DNA of 8,250 bases from Candidatus Tenebribacter mawsonii (GTDB taxonomy: Bacteria > Cloacimonadota > Cloacimonadia > Cloacimonadales > TCS61), in NCBI GenBank assembly GCA_030765665.1, contig JAVCCD010000127.1, forward strand, positions 1 to 8,250, in the 5' to 3' direction. The number at the start of each line of letters is the position of its first letter. Position 1 is the first letter of the stretch. Under the pieces are notes generated by a model. The model did not search any database and was not told where the DNA came from. It worked only from the letters and a program-made list of their open reading frames with translations. Of this stretch, positions 1-7,213 are shown one piece after another. The position numbers and the translations under genes are program-made.

Positions 1-53
1 GCAACATTGCAACTTACAGGGCAAAACTGCGAGATAGTAACTACGATCAATAA
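1..53 (+). CDS. Possible 3' end of a convergent plus-strand gene (partial)
   Basis: The window opens inside something that may be coding on the plus strand. Reading from base 3 gives 16 residues, NIATYRAKLRDSNYDQ, ending in TAA at 51-53, directly against the stop of the minus-strand HHH gene. Reading from base 1 also stays open, as ATLQLTGQNCEIVTTINN, and stops at 55-57. I prefer the base-3 reading because its composition (charged and helical) is more protein-like, but two open frames over 53 bases of DNA is weak evidence. No function can be assigned. If it is real, the two genes converge with no room for a separate terminator. Confidence 0.25.
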   Translation, partial: NIATYRAKLRDSNYDQ

Positions 54-1853
54 TTAAAAGCTACTCACAACTTGAAAATACATTCGCATTTGATCTTTTG
101 TATTCCAATGATCTGATACTTTGAATTGTAATTCCATAGATTGTAAAAAATTATATTTCATAACGAAGTAAGAATAAGCACCATCGCCTTTCAGAATGGA
201 ATTCTGCATTATTCCATCCACATTATGTTCATACATATAATGCAGAACATCCGAATGGTAAACAGCAACCTGACCAATAAGTGTGAGTTTATCTATTTTC
301 CATTTAATCTCTTCATAAACCAAAATCCCACTTTCATGAATAGCATCATTTGCCAAATATTCAGTAACTAGTTCACAACGTGTTTTGAACCTGAAGTTAT
401 CTATGTTCTGCCACCAATCTGCTCGAAAAGTTGTTCTCTCAAAATCACGGATCTTTGCTTCATCCAATGAAATATATTTTTCCTTATCTTTATGTTGAAC
501 AGAAATGCGTATACTATTAGCAACAAACTTTTTTTCAATTTGAATAAATTGCTCGCTTCCAACAGTGGGCATTTTTTCAAAATAGCGAGTTTCAGGAAAA
601 CTCCACAGATCAAAATAACAATTAATTTTAGTTCTGTCCATTGGAATGATCGTTATACCGTAGTATATTCCAACTTCATTATCAAAGCGACTCTGAGAGG
701 AAAATGGATTGCCGTGCCAGGTTGGAAAATCCTTTTGATAATGGCGTATTAGAAGTAAATGCCTTAGATTGTTTTCACCGAATTTACAGCCCATAACTCC
801 AGCAGTTTTCTTTTGAGCATAAGCAATTTCGCCAAAGACAGGGAAGCCACTTCTATTAATTATGAAATCCGTTGAAATGGCAGAATATTCATTTTTTCGA
901 GATGGATTATTAAAGTGATGATCAAAATTTATTTTTGCAAAATTAATCCCGAACGAATGATCTGTTGGAGAAAATTTGGTTGCCAGACCATAGATCATTT
1001 CTTGCACATTGTTTTTCTTATCATCATCAAAATGCAATCCGCTTTCATTGAATGATGTGATACAATCAAGAGTGTCCAAATTAGCACTGAGAAATGTATT
1101 TGAAAAGAAAGGGATTATGCTTAGTGATGATAACTGAATATTTGCTGCAGCACCTTCAAGTTCCCAGATCTCATAAGAACTTGTATAAGGTCTTATCGGA
1201 TTGAATTTTTTAACGGGAGTTGAAGTGGCAGCTCCGCTTTTTGACATTCCTAATTTGGGAGCAAATAAAATTCCCTGTCCCAGAGCTAGTCTGTACTTTC
1301 CGATCAGAACTTTCTTTAAAAGATCTTTCCCTGAGTATTCCAGGAAATAGGAATAAAAATCAATTGGATCCTTTTCACCTTCATCTTTCTGACTGATGAA
1401 GCCAAGTTTGAAATTGTTAAATTTAAAAATAGTTTTCTGGAAATATTTTAAGGTTGAAGGAAGATGCTGTTTTGGTTGATGGTATTCGAGTCTTGATGTC
1501 TGTTTCAGCTTGAGATCAATTGCTAAGCGGAATGTGATATAATCCTTTAATTCATTTACCGTAACCGCATCAATACCAATTTCAGTGAGATCTTCCAGTC
1601 TTGAAATTTTATAGGAATTTCGGTAGAGAATAATCTTTTGAATATCTTTTTCTGAAAGCCAGGGAATAAGTGCAAGCTCTTTTTCGTCTGCCATATTTAC
1701 ATTGATCGGGTTCTTCTTAATACTCTGCAGAAGATCACTCAATTCGGTGGAGTGGTATGTTTCATCTTCAAAAGAGAATATCTTCTCCTCAGAATCTTCT
1801 GCAAAAAGAACTATTGTGAGCATGAAGAAAAAGAGTATAATTTTAAAACACAT
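54..1853 (-). CDS. Helix-hairpin-helix (ComEA-type) domain protein with outer-membrane beta-barrel
   Basis: Predicted 599-residue exported protein. Residues 1-18 form a signal peptide with a hydrophobic FKIILFFFMLTIVLF core. Residues 48-94 are a ComEA-like helix-hairpin-helix: PINVNMADEKELALIPWLS, then KIILYRN and LEDLTEIGI, following the usual NxN-A-eeL...lPgi...R...dL..I.GI pattern; this fold binds DNA backbone non-specifically. The remaining roughly 480 residues are rich in alternating aromatic strands and end in Phe, as barrel proteins handled by the BAM complex do. IGKYRLALGQGI (184-195) and NPIRPYTSSYE (218-228) match segments I associate with the HHH-plus-barrel proteins common in FCB bacteria. 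It overlaps the upstream barrel gene by 11 bp, so the two are probably cotranslated. The start at 1853 has no obvious Shine-Dalgarno, as expected for a coupled gene; Met11 (1823) is an alternative but would shorten the signal peptide. Function in this family is not established; a role in DNA uptake or envelope architecture is inference. Confidence 0.85.
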   Translation of the reverse strand: MCFKIILFFFMLTIVLFAEDSEEKIFSFEDETYHSTELSDLLQSIKKNPINVNMADEKELALIPWLSEKDIQKIILYRNSYKISRLEDLTEIGIDAVTVNELKDYITFRLAIDLKLKQTSRLEYHQPKQHLPSTLKYFQKTIFKFNNFKLGFISQKDEGEKDPIDFYSYFLEYSGKDLLKKVLIGKYRLALGQGILFAPKLGMSKSGAATSTPVKKFNPIRPYTSSYEIWELEGAAANIQLSSLSIIPFFSNTFLSANLDTLDCITSFNESGLHFDDDKKNNVQEMIYGLATKFSPTDHSFGINFAKINFDHHFNNPSRKNEYSAISTDFIINRSGFPVFGEIAYAQKKTAGVMGCKFGENNLRHLLLIRHYQKDFPTWHGNPFSSQSRFDNEVGIYYGITIIPMDRTKINCYFDLWSFPETRYFEKMPTVGSEQFIQIEKKFVANSIRISVQHKDKEKYISLDEAKIRDFERTTFRADWWQNIDNFRFKTRCELVTEYLANDAIHESGILVYEEIKWKIDKLTLIGQVAVYHSDVLHYMYEHNVDGIMQNSILKGDGAYSYFVMKYNFLQSMELQFKVSDHWNTKDQMRMYFQVVSSF

Positions 1854-2619
1854 AATTTATTGATATATAATGGTTAAGTGAAAGATATTGATGTGTTCGG
1901 ATACTGTAGCAAATGTTGATTTTTGACAAATTAAATATCGCACCAACTCCGATACGATCCGGTTCATATTGATAACTTGAAAGTATAGTGAGGACTTTAT
2001 GAATATCATATCTGCCTGCAATCTTAAAGGCAAAATCAAAATTTGTTTCTTTTTCTAACCCTACAGAAATTCTACTCTTATTAGTGATAGAAAAACAGGA
2101 TTCCCATAAATATACAATTGGTAGTTGCTCTTCCAAAAAATGTGAATGAGTTGTATTTCGTACGCTCAAACCTGTTAAAAGATTACCATTTTGCCAGAGT
2201 AATCCAATATCAACCAACAAGGCAGAATCTTCATGATATTCCTCTACCATATTGTATAGATATCGAATAGATGAACCTACCGTAAATTCATGATAAGCGT
2301 AATTAATTGTGAACATACTGCTACTTTCTTTGTAGAGAGGATGAGCGAGAAATGAACTTCCAATATGAAATCCGAGATCACGATATTTGTATTGGAGATG
2401 GAAATTGTAGAAGGGAAGATCTTCCATACTGAATAGATAAGTTGCGGAAGTTTCAATGCCTGGAAAATAACAAGCAGGATTACTGCTCGCAGCTGAGGGA
2501 GAAGGATAAATCAGTACTAATCCTGAAGTCGCATTATGAACAGCGGATGAGGGGAGATGCAGATCGATAGCTGATAGAATTGTGAAGATTAAAAGTAAAA
2601 TAATAATAAATAATTTCAT
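1843..2619 (-). CDS. PorV/PorQ-like outer-membrane beta-barrel protein
   Basis: Predicted 258-residue exported protein. Residues 1-17 are a signal peptide (MKLFIIILLLIFTILSA). The mature part starts with a small-residue segment carrying SSNPA (45-49), resembling the SNPA motif near the N terminus of PorV/PorQ/UPF0164-type barrels in FCB bacteria. Alternating hydrophobic and polar strands follow to the C-terminal NYVF, whose last Phe is the usual barrel-assembly signal. The length is below that of PorV (about 390 residues) and closer to a small barrel. The start at 2619 is supported by GAGGAT a few bases upstream. It is the first gene of an operon with the HHH-barrel gene, whose ATG lies inside this gene's last codons. 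PorV and PorQ act in type IX secretion, but nothing else from that system is in the window, so I assign only outer-membrane location. It could equally be a lineage-specific barrel of unknown role. Confidence 0.65.
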   Translation of the reverse strand: MKLFIIILLLIFTILSAIDLHLPSSAVHNATSGLVLIYPSPSAASSNPACYFPGIETSATYLFSMEDLPFYNFHLQYKYRDLGFHIGSSFLAHPLYKESSSMFTINYAYHEFTVGSSIRYLYNMVEEYHEDSALLVDIGLLWQNGNLLTGLSVRNTTHSHFLEEQLPIVYLWESCFSITNKSRISVGLEKETNFDFAFKIAGRYDIHKVLTILSSYQYEPDRIGVGAIFNLSKINICYSIRTHQYLSLNHYISINYVF

Positions 2620-2654
2620 AATATCCTCATTTCTTTGTATTAAATAAAGTGTTT

Positions 2655-2670
2655 CTTCCTGATCAGGAAG
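2655..2670. promoter_or_regulatory. Perfect 16-bp palindrome upstream of the envelope operon (candidate operator)
   Basis: CTTCCTGATCAGGAAG reads identically on both strands, with no mismatch and no spacer. It lies 35 bp upstream of the ATG of the small barrel gene. On the minus strand a CATAAT hexamer (2675-2680) just upstream could be a -10 element, which would put the transcription start inside or beside the palindrome, a usual place for a repressor site. No convincing -35 is present. As RNA it could also form a 6-bp stem with a GATC loop in the leader. No regulator gene is in the window. A role as operator is inference from symmetry and position. Confidence 0.4.
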
Positions 2671-2812
2671 TAGAATTATGACATATATTTTAGTGCGAAA
2701 TTAATTTATTTTTATTCTTTTAATGGAATCTACTCTAATAAAATTTATTTTACTTTATAATGCAAAAAAATCTGAATGAATTTATATTTTCTAATAATCT
2801 CTAATTATTGAG

Positions 2813-3907
2813 CTATATTTTTAATTCGGTTTCAATATCAAAGAAATGAGCTTTTTTCATATCAAATGTTATTGGAATGACCTCATCGATCTTTGGGAAT
2901 TTCTTAGGATCGAATCTGGCAGTGAGTTTATTGTTCTCAGTTTTCAAGAAGACAATAAATTCATTACCCATAGGCTCAACTACTTCACATAGTGCTTTTG
3001 CAGATTGAGGGAATTCTGCCATTTGATCAAACTCAGCATCATAAATATCTTCTGGACGAATACCCATTATGATCTCATTTCCAATATAATTTTCCAATTT
3101 ATTTGTATCAGGAATTTCCAACTGCATATTTTCTACTACAAAATAAAATTTCTTACCCTTTGCAGTTATTTTACCTCTCAATTGGTTAATTGAAGGGCTT
3201 CCAATAAACCCGGCTACAAATAAATTGATGGGATTGTTATAAATATTTAGTGGAGCATCAATCTGGTGAATTACACCATCTTTCATCACTACCATTTTAT
3301 CTGCCATTGTCATAGCTTCCACCTGGTCATGAGTTACATAAATAATAGTTGTTTGAAGTTTTTTATGAAGCTTGATGATCTCTGCCCTCATTTGAACACG
3401 GAGTTTTGCATCGAGATTTGAGAGTGGTTCATCAAACAAGAAAACCTTGGGTTGGCGTACAATAGCTCTACCAAGGGCTACTCGTTGACGCTGACCACCA
3501 GAAAGTTGTTTAGGCTTTCTATCAAGTAGGTCTTCAATCTCTAGAAGAGCAGCAGATCTCTTTACCGTTTCATCTATCTCTTCTTTTTTATATTTCCTAA
3601 GTTTAAGAGCAAAAGCCATATTTTCGTATACTGTCATATGTGGGTAAAGTGCGTAATTTTGGAAAACCATAGCAATGTCTCTATCTTTAGGGAGAACATC
3701 ATTTACAACTTTATCACCAATTTTTATCTCACCACTAGATATTATTTCTAAACCGGCGATCATACGAAGTGTAGTTGTTTTTCCACATCCTGAAGGTCCA
3801 ACCAAAATTACAAATTCTTTATCCTCAGCCACAAAAGTTACTTTTTTAACAGCTTGAAAACCATTTTCATAGAACTTGTCTATATTATCTACTACTACTT
3901 TTGCCAT
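2813..3907 (-). CDS. Carbohydrate ABC transporter ATP-binding subunit (MalK/UgpC/MsmK type)
   Basis: This 364-residue cytoplasmic ATPase would power a CUT1-type importer for sugars or related solutes. The nucleotide-binding domain (about 1-235) is complete: Walker A GPSGCGKTT (37-45), Q-loop VFQNYALYPHMTV (Gln83), ABC signature LSGGQRQR (135-142), Walker B VFLFDEP with Glu160, D-loop SNLD (163-166), and H-loop His193 in YVTHDQVEAMT. NPINLFVAGFIGSPSIN (about 225-241) is the linker typical of MalK/UgpC, followed by a TOBE-type regulatory domain with MGIRPEDI near 291-298. The length is normal for the family. The start is supported by GAGGT about 5 bases upstream. On the minus strand TTGACA at 3960-3965 could be a -35 box, but no good -10 sits at the right spacing. 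No permease or solute-binding gene is adjacent, so the substrate is unknown; such stand-alone ATPases can serve several transporters, as MsmK does in streptococci. Confidence 0.93.
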   Translation of the reverse strand: MAKVVVDNIDKFYENGFQAVKKVTFVAEDKEFVILVGPSGCGKTTTLRMIAGLEIISSGEIKIGDKVVNDVLPKDRDIAMVFQNYALYPHMTVYENMAFALKLRKYKKEEIDETVKRSAALLEIEDLLDRKPKQLSGGQRQRVALGRAIVRQPKVFLFDEPLSNLDAKLRVQMRAEIIKLHKKLQTTIIYVTHDQVEAMTMADKMVVMKDGVIHQIDAPLNIYNNPINLFVAGFIGSPSINQLRGKITAKGKKFYFVVENMQLEIPDTNKLENYIGNEIIMGIRPEDIYDAEFDQMAEFPQSAKALCEVVEPMGNEFIVFLKTENNKLTARFDPKKFPKIDEVIPITFDMKKAHFFDIETELKI

Positions 3908-4000
3908 AGTTTACCTCAAAAATTATATTCATAAATAACTCAATTTTTGATAGTTTTATTGTCAAACAAAAAGAATTTCATCAAGTTATACTGAGAAGGG

Positions 4001-4025
4001 AAAAAGTTGCTTTAATTCAACTTTT
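4001..4025 (-). terminator. Terminator-like hairpin after the alkyltransferase gene
   Basis: On the minus strand, just past the alkyltransferase stop, AAAAGTTG and CAACTTTT form an 8-bp stem (4018-4025 with 4002-4009) around an 8-base loop. The second arm runs into TTTTT (4005-4001) followed by CCC. The stem is AT-rich with only two G-C pairs and part of the T run lies within the stem, so it would be a weak intrinsic terminator. Its position, five bases beyond the stop codon and before the ABC ATPase gene, fits this role. Confidence 0.4.
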
Positions 4026-4029
4026 CTAA

Positions 4030-4542
4030 TTAATTTGAATTATCTTTTTCCAATTTTAACAATCGTTTTTTTGTTGGTAATCCACCACCATATCCAACTA
4101 ATTTACCGTTACAGCCAATTATTCTATGGCATGGGATGATCAGTCCAAGTGAATTTGCTCCATTTGCATTTGCAACTGCTCGAACAGCCTTCTTGTTATT
4201 GATTGTCTTTGCTAGATCTAAGTATGAAGCGGTTTCCCCATATTTTACAGTCATTAATGATTTCCAAACAGATTTTTGAAAATCAGTTCCAATCATCAAT
4301 AATGGGAGATTAAATTCCTTTCTCTCTCCACACAAATATTCATCAACCTGTTTTCTGGTTTTCTTTAAAATATCATCATCTTCTTCTATGAATTCTGCCT
4401 GTAAGCCTTTTTTTAATCTATTATCTACCGTTTTTCTCATTTTTCTAAATCTAAAATCAAGCATACATAATTTATGTTCAAAAGAGCCAAGAATTAATTC
4501 TCCAATTTTAGTTTTGTGGTATTGAATCTTGATTTGATTCAT
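4030..4542 (-). CDS. ogt: Methylated-DNA--protein-cysteine S-methyltransferase (O6-alkylguanine-DNA alkyltransferase)
   Basis: This 170-residue suicide repair protein moves the alkyl group from O6-alkylguanine (or O4-alkylthymine) in DNA to its own cysteine. The active-site motif is IIPCHRII, with acceptor Cys138 and His139. Upstream are the recognition-helix block RAVANANGAN, with Arg121 as the likely base-flipping arginine, and the conserved Tyr107 in GETASYLDLAKTI. After the active site come GYGGG and LLKLE, with Glu166 the expected last member of the Cys-His-Glu network. Residues 1 to about 80 match the variable N-terminal domain in position and length. Total size is that of single-domain Ogt/MGMT; there is no fused AdaA or methylphosphotriester domain. 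The start at 4542 is supported by GGAGA 5-6 bases upstream. It is flanked by gaps of 122 and 301 bp, so it is probably transcribed alone. The symbol ogt is chosen by domain content; the name ada would not fit. Confidence 0.94.
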   Translation of the reverse strand: MNQIKIQYHKTKIGELILGSFEHKLCMLDFRFRKMRKTVDNRLKKGLQAEFIEEDDDILKKTRKQVDEYLCGERKEFNLPLLMIGTDFQKSVWKSLMTVKYGETASYLDLAKTINNKKAVRAVANANGANSLGLIIPCHRIIGCNGKLVGYGGGLPTKKRLLKLEKDNSN

Positions 4543-4843
4543 GCTATCTCCAATTTACCTTAGTTGGTTGTTTGCATTAACTAAAATTCTCCATACTTCT
4601 CCTTTTCTTAATATCCTCGAGAGTTCAGTAATGTTTTGACTATTTTCACACTTATCCTAATTCATATTCAATACGAAGTTGATAAATTAAGTTGGAATTG
4701 TCAAAATAAATAATTAGATCTGGCTTCAGTAGGGCTCGAATCGGAGCTTTATCTCATTTGCATGATCCATTTTCTTACTAATGACATCAGCCCCAAATAT
4801 TGTTTTTAGCATTTGTTATGGTCTTTTTATTTTAAAGGTGAAA
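4543..4843 (-). other. 301-bp gap with overlapping short open frames, possible decayed gene
   Basis: There is no intact gene here. On the minus strand three short frames follow each other with overlaps. Frame A (4812-4726) starts with ATG and reads 28 residues beginning MLKTIFGADVISKK. Frame B (4753-4652) reads 33 residues beginning DKAPIRALLKPDLIIYF. Frame C (4656-4555) reads 33 residues beginning DKCENSQNITELSRILRK. A and C are in the same frame; B is shifted, so two compensating shifts would join them into about 86 codons. The pieces look protein-like but I recognise none of them, and open frames of this length occur by chance in AT-rich DNA. No tRNA, strong hairpin or clear promoter is visible. 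Confidence 0.25.
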
Positions 4844-7087
4844 TTAGATACCTCCTTTATATTGAGTGTTAATTGATGGATGAATAATGTGTTCGAGTTG
4901 CTGTGTAGAATCAGAATCTCCACTAAGATGATTCTTAAAAAGTTTAATTATACCTGCTTTGTTCAGCTCAATTATTGTTTCAGTTTTTATATCCCTTAAA
5001 TCAATGAAAAAACTGGAAAAGCGACCAGGCAGATCTTTAATAATATCTGTATTTAGTAAATTAGTTGCATTATAGACGGTATGAAAATTTCCTTTTGTTT
5101 TCTTAATAATGAAAGTGTCCTTTTTCAAATTTGTTATTGATGAAGATTTCTCACAATGTTGAACACAGCTATCATCCACTTTACTTTTTTCACATCCGGT
5201 TACCTGATGAAACATACATTGCCTGCTGGTCATCATCATAATTGGATGATAGATACTATAATACAAGTCGAAATCATCGGGTTTCTTAATATCTTTTATT
5301 TGAGTGTGTTTAAGTTCGTTCGAGATAAATGAGCCCGAACAATTAAAGTTTTCTTTCAAGGCTAAAAGACTATAAGAATTGGTGATATTAAGATACTGCC
5401 CAGCTATCCATGCAATGCCCTGTTTATATGCTTCGTAAGCTATCCCGGTGTTATTTGTTACAATAACCTTTGCTTGTAAGTGATGAAGAAAATCTACTGC
5501 AGCAGTATAATCTTCACCTATCAAAATAGAAGGAAACCAAGGGATCAGCTTCTCGTTATTTATAAAAAGATCGATAAATTCGGCAGCCTTTGTTTTAAAA
5601 GAATTGGGTAATTGAAAATAGATATCTACTGAGCTGTCCTTACAAAGCAATACATCTTTTGGAGAGGATATTAATACAGAAAGCCTTGGCTTAATCTTAA
5701 TTGTGCTTGGTTTCTTTAAGACAGGAAGAGCAATGGGTAAGACTGCCTCCTTAGAATCATTCAAGACAAATAATATTTTTCTTTTTAAGGCAGTAAGTTC
5801 ATTAAATGGAATATACAGTTTTACACCAAGTTGTTCGGTATTTAATTTTTTTAGGTAATATCCCGTATCCTGTAAGGCTCGTAGTTTTTTTAATAATATC
5901 TCATGATTTAAAAACTGTATCCCTTTATCAACAAGCTTAAATTCAGATTGCACTAAAAACGATCTGTCTGGTGTTCTTACTGTTGCTTTTAAAACGGTTC
6001 CGCATTCTCCGGAAATTTCAATCATTAAAGGAATCTTATCTGTATTTAATTGATCTATTATATCTTTTATATGCTTTCTGGTTTTTTCTTTTTCTTCATA
6101 CAATTCTTTCGCACCTTGTTTTCGTTTATCATCGGAAGAATATTGGTTGATTTCGGACAAGTGAAGCGTCGAATTACTCATGGGATTATCAATAAACATA
6201 TCTTTATTAATATCTCCCCTTAAAAAGGAATTTGAAAATTCACGATTAAACACTTTATGCAAATCGCTATTATCATCAAGAAGAATGTCATGGGCGTAAA
6301 AACTCTGGAGTTGTTTTCTCCAGGAATTCACCACGGTATATACGTATTCAAATTCCTTTATCCTACCTTCAATCTTTAATGAATCCACTCCAACATCCCA
6401 CAGTTTTCTTAGATCGAAATAGGCTGAATTATCTTTAAGATTAAGTGGATAATCTTTTTCTTCGGGTGTAGTGTCATACCTCCATCTACAGGGTTGGCTG
6501 CATCTTCCACGGTTTCCTGACTTCCCTGATAGTACAGAACTCATATAGCAAACACCCGAAAAAGAGATGCAATAAGATCCGTGAACAAAAACCTCAGTTA
6601 AAACCTCATTTTTATGTGCTACTGAAGTTAAGTGACTTATTTCATCAATATTTAGCTCGCGGGATAGATTTACTCTGTTGGCACCGAATCTACTTAGAAA
6701 CTTTATCTGACCCTCGTTATGTGTTGTAAGCTGTGTGGAGGCATGAATTTTAAGACCTTGAAAATATCTTGATAAAAGATAAAACATTCCAAAATCCTGA
6801 ACAATTACACCATCGATGCTGGTATTTACTAATTTGTTCAACACACTTAAAAGAAGTGGCATCTCACGTTCAACAATAAGGATATTAAGAGTTAGGAAAA
6901 CTTCACAGTTATTTTTATGCGCCAATCTTAAAATTCCTTGTAATTCTTCGAAGCTTATATTTGCTGCTTTGTTTCTGGCATTAAACTTATCCAAACCACA
7001 ATATACAGCATCGGCTCCGGCAAGAATTGCAGCTTTCAGAGAATCAATATCTCCACCAGGTGCTAGTAATTCAATTTTTCTTTTCAT
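4844..7087 (-). CDS. U32 family protein, RlhA-type (23S rRNA cytidine hydroxylation), with C-terminal cysteine cluster
   Basis: This 747-residue cytoplasmic protein belongs to peptidase family U32. Members once called collagenases are now known as Fe-S proteins acting in RNA hydroxylation (RlhA on 23S rRNA C2501, TrhP on tRNA U34) or ubiquinone synthesis (UbiU/V). It opens with IELLAPGGDIDSLKAAILAG, the TIM-barrel start of the family. The U32 signature spans 165-184 (EVFVHGSYCISFSGVCYMSS), followed by GNRGRCSQPCRW; Cys173, 180, 196 and 200 are candidate Fe-S ligands. DSLKIEGR (235-242) is also conserved. After about residue 310 comes a DUF3656-like region, as in RlhA (653 residues in E. coli). 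A second set, Cys624, 632, 641 and 645, lies near the end. The start at 7087 keeps the conserved N terminus intact but has no good Shine-Dalgarno. The last codons contain AAAGGAGGT. RlhA function is inferred from architecture; other U32 targets are possible. Confidence 0.88.
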   Translation of the reverse strand: MKRKIELLAPGGDIDSLKAAILAGADAVYCGLDKFNARNKAANISFEELQGILRLAHKNNCEVFLTLNILIVEREMPLLLSVLNKLVNTSIDGVIVQDFGMFYLLSRYFQGLKIHASTQLTTHNEGQIKFLSRFGANRVNLSRELNIDEISHLTSVAHKNEVLTEVFVHGSYCISFSGVCYMSSVLSGKSGNRGRCSQPCRWRYDTTPEEKDYPLNLKDNSAYFDLRKLWDVGVDSLKIEGRIKEFEYVYTVVNSWRKQLQSFYAHDILLDDNSDLHKVFNREFSNSFLRGDINKDMFIDNPMSNSTLHLSEINQYSSDDKRKQGAKELYEEKEKTRKHIKDIIDQLNTDKIPLMIEISGECGTVLKATVRTPDRSFLVQSEFKLVDKGIQFLNHEILLKKLRALQDTGYYLKKLNTEQLGVKLYIPFNELTALKRKILFVLNDSKEAVLPIALPVLKKPSTIKIKPRLSVLISSPKDVLLCKDSSVDIYFQLPNSFKTKAAEFIDLFINNEKLIPWFPSILIGEDYTAAVDFLHHLQAKVIVTNNTGIAYEAYKQGIAWIAGQYLNITNSYSLLALKENFNCSGSFISNELKHTQIKDIKKPDDFDLYYSIYHPIMMMTSRQCMFHQVTGCEKSKVDDSCVQHCEKSSSITNLKKDTFIIKKTKGNFHTVYNATNLLNTDIIKDLPGRFSSFFIDLRDIKTETIIELNKAGIIKLFKNHLSGDSDSTQQLEHIIHPSINTQYKGGI
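4850..4858 (-). promoter_or_regulatory. Orphan Shine-Dalgarno sequence within the last codons of the U32 gene
   Basis: The codons for the C-terminal Lys-Gly-Gly are AAA GGA GGT, a 9-base perfect match to the anti-Shine-Dalgarno end of 16S rRNA and stronger than any site in front of the window's real genes. No ATG, GTG or TTG lies at a working distance downstream; the first ATG (4812) is 37 bases away. It may be the leftover ribosome binding site of a gene once coupled to U32 and now lost, or chance from a Gly-Gly codon pair. Confidence 0.35.
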
Positions 7088-7213
7088 TATTCTTTAGGGT
7101 GAAGAATTGGCTATAACTTGTGTGTAATACCTTTTGCTTTTCTTCCTGCTTGCTTGTGGGCACTTTTGCTAGCGGTTGTTCTTTCATCTTCTTGCCTTAA
7201 TCCTTCTGCACGG
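7088..7213 (-). other. GC-richer intergenic segment with overlapping small open frames
   Basis: This lies between the repeat array and the U32 start. Bases 7141-7240 are 47% G+C by direct count, while a sample of the adjacent Fic gene (7321-7380) is 25%. Two minus-strand frames are open. One (7187-7071) has an ATG and reads 38 residues starting MKEQPLAKVPTSKQEEKQK, overlapping the U32 start by 17 bp, with only a weak AAGG upstream. The other (7215-7111) is open for 34 residues rich in Lys and Arg (ERTTASKSAHKQAGRKAKG) but has no start codon and is cut from the repeat array by a TGA. I recognise neither, and both cannot be real. The composition suggests inserted or dispersed-repeat DNA more than a native gene. 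Confidence 0.25.

Noticed and set aside
492..752. 86-codon plus-strand open frame inside the HHH-barrel gene
   Set aside because: It lies wholly within a well-supported gene on the other strand and its protein has no recognisable features.
2793..2809. AATAAT/ATTATT hairpin just after the ABC ATPase gene
   Set aside because: The stem is six A-T pairs only and no clear T run follows; such pairs are common by chance in AT-rich DNA.
3922..3927. Perfect TATAAT upstream of the ABC ATPase
   Set aside because: It is only 14 bases from the start codon, so the transcript would begin inside the Shine-Dalgarno site.
4733..4748. Small hairpin GCTC/GAGC after the U32 gene as a terminator
   Set aside because: Only four base pairs, no T run follows, and it lies about 100 bp past the stop.
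4725..4800. GGGCTCGAATC resembles a tRNA T-loop
   Set aside because: The flanking bases do not form a T-stem, and no acceptor stem or anticodon arm can be built on either strand.
6816..7097. 93-codon plus-strand open frame over the start of the U32 gene
   Set aside because: It is antisense to the conserved N terminus of the U32 protein and looks like a by-product of its codon use.
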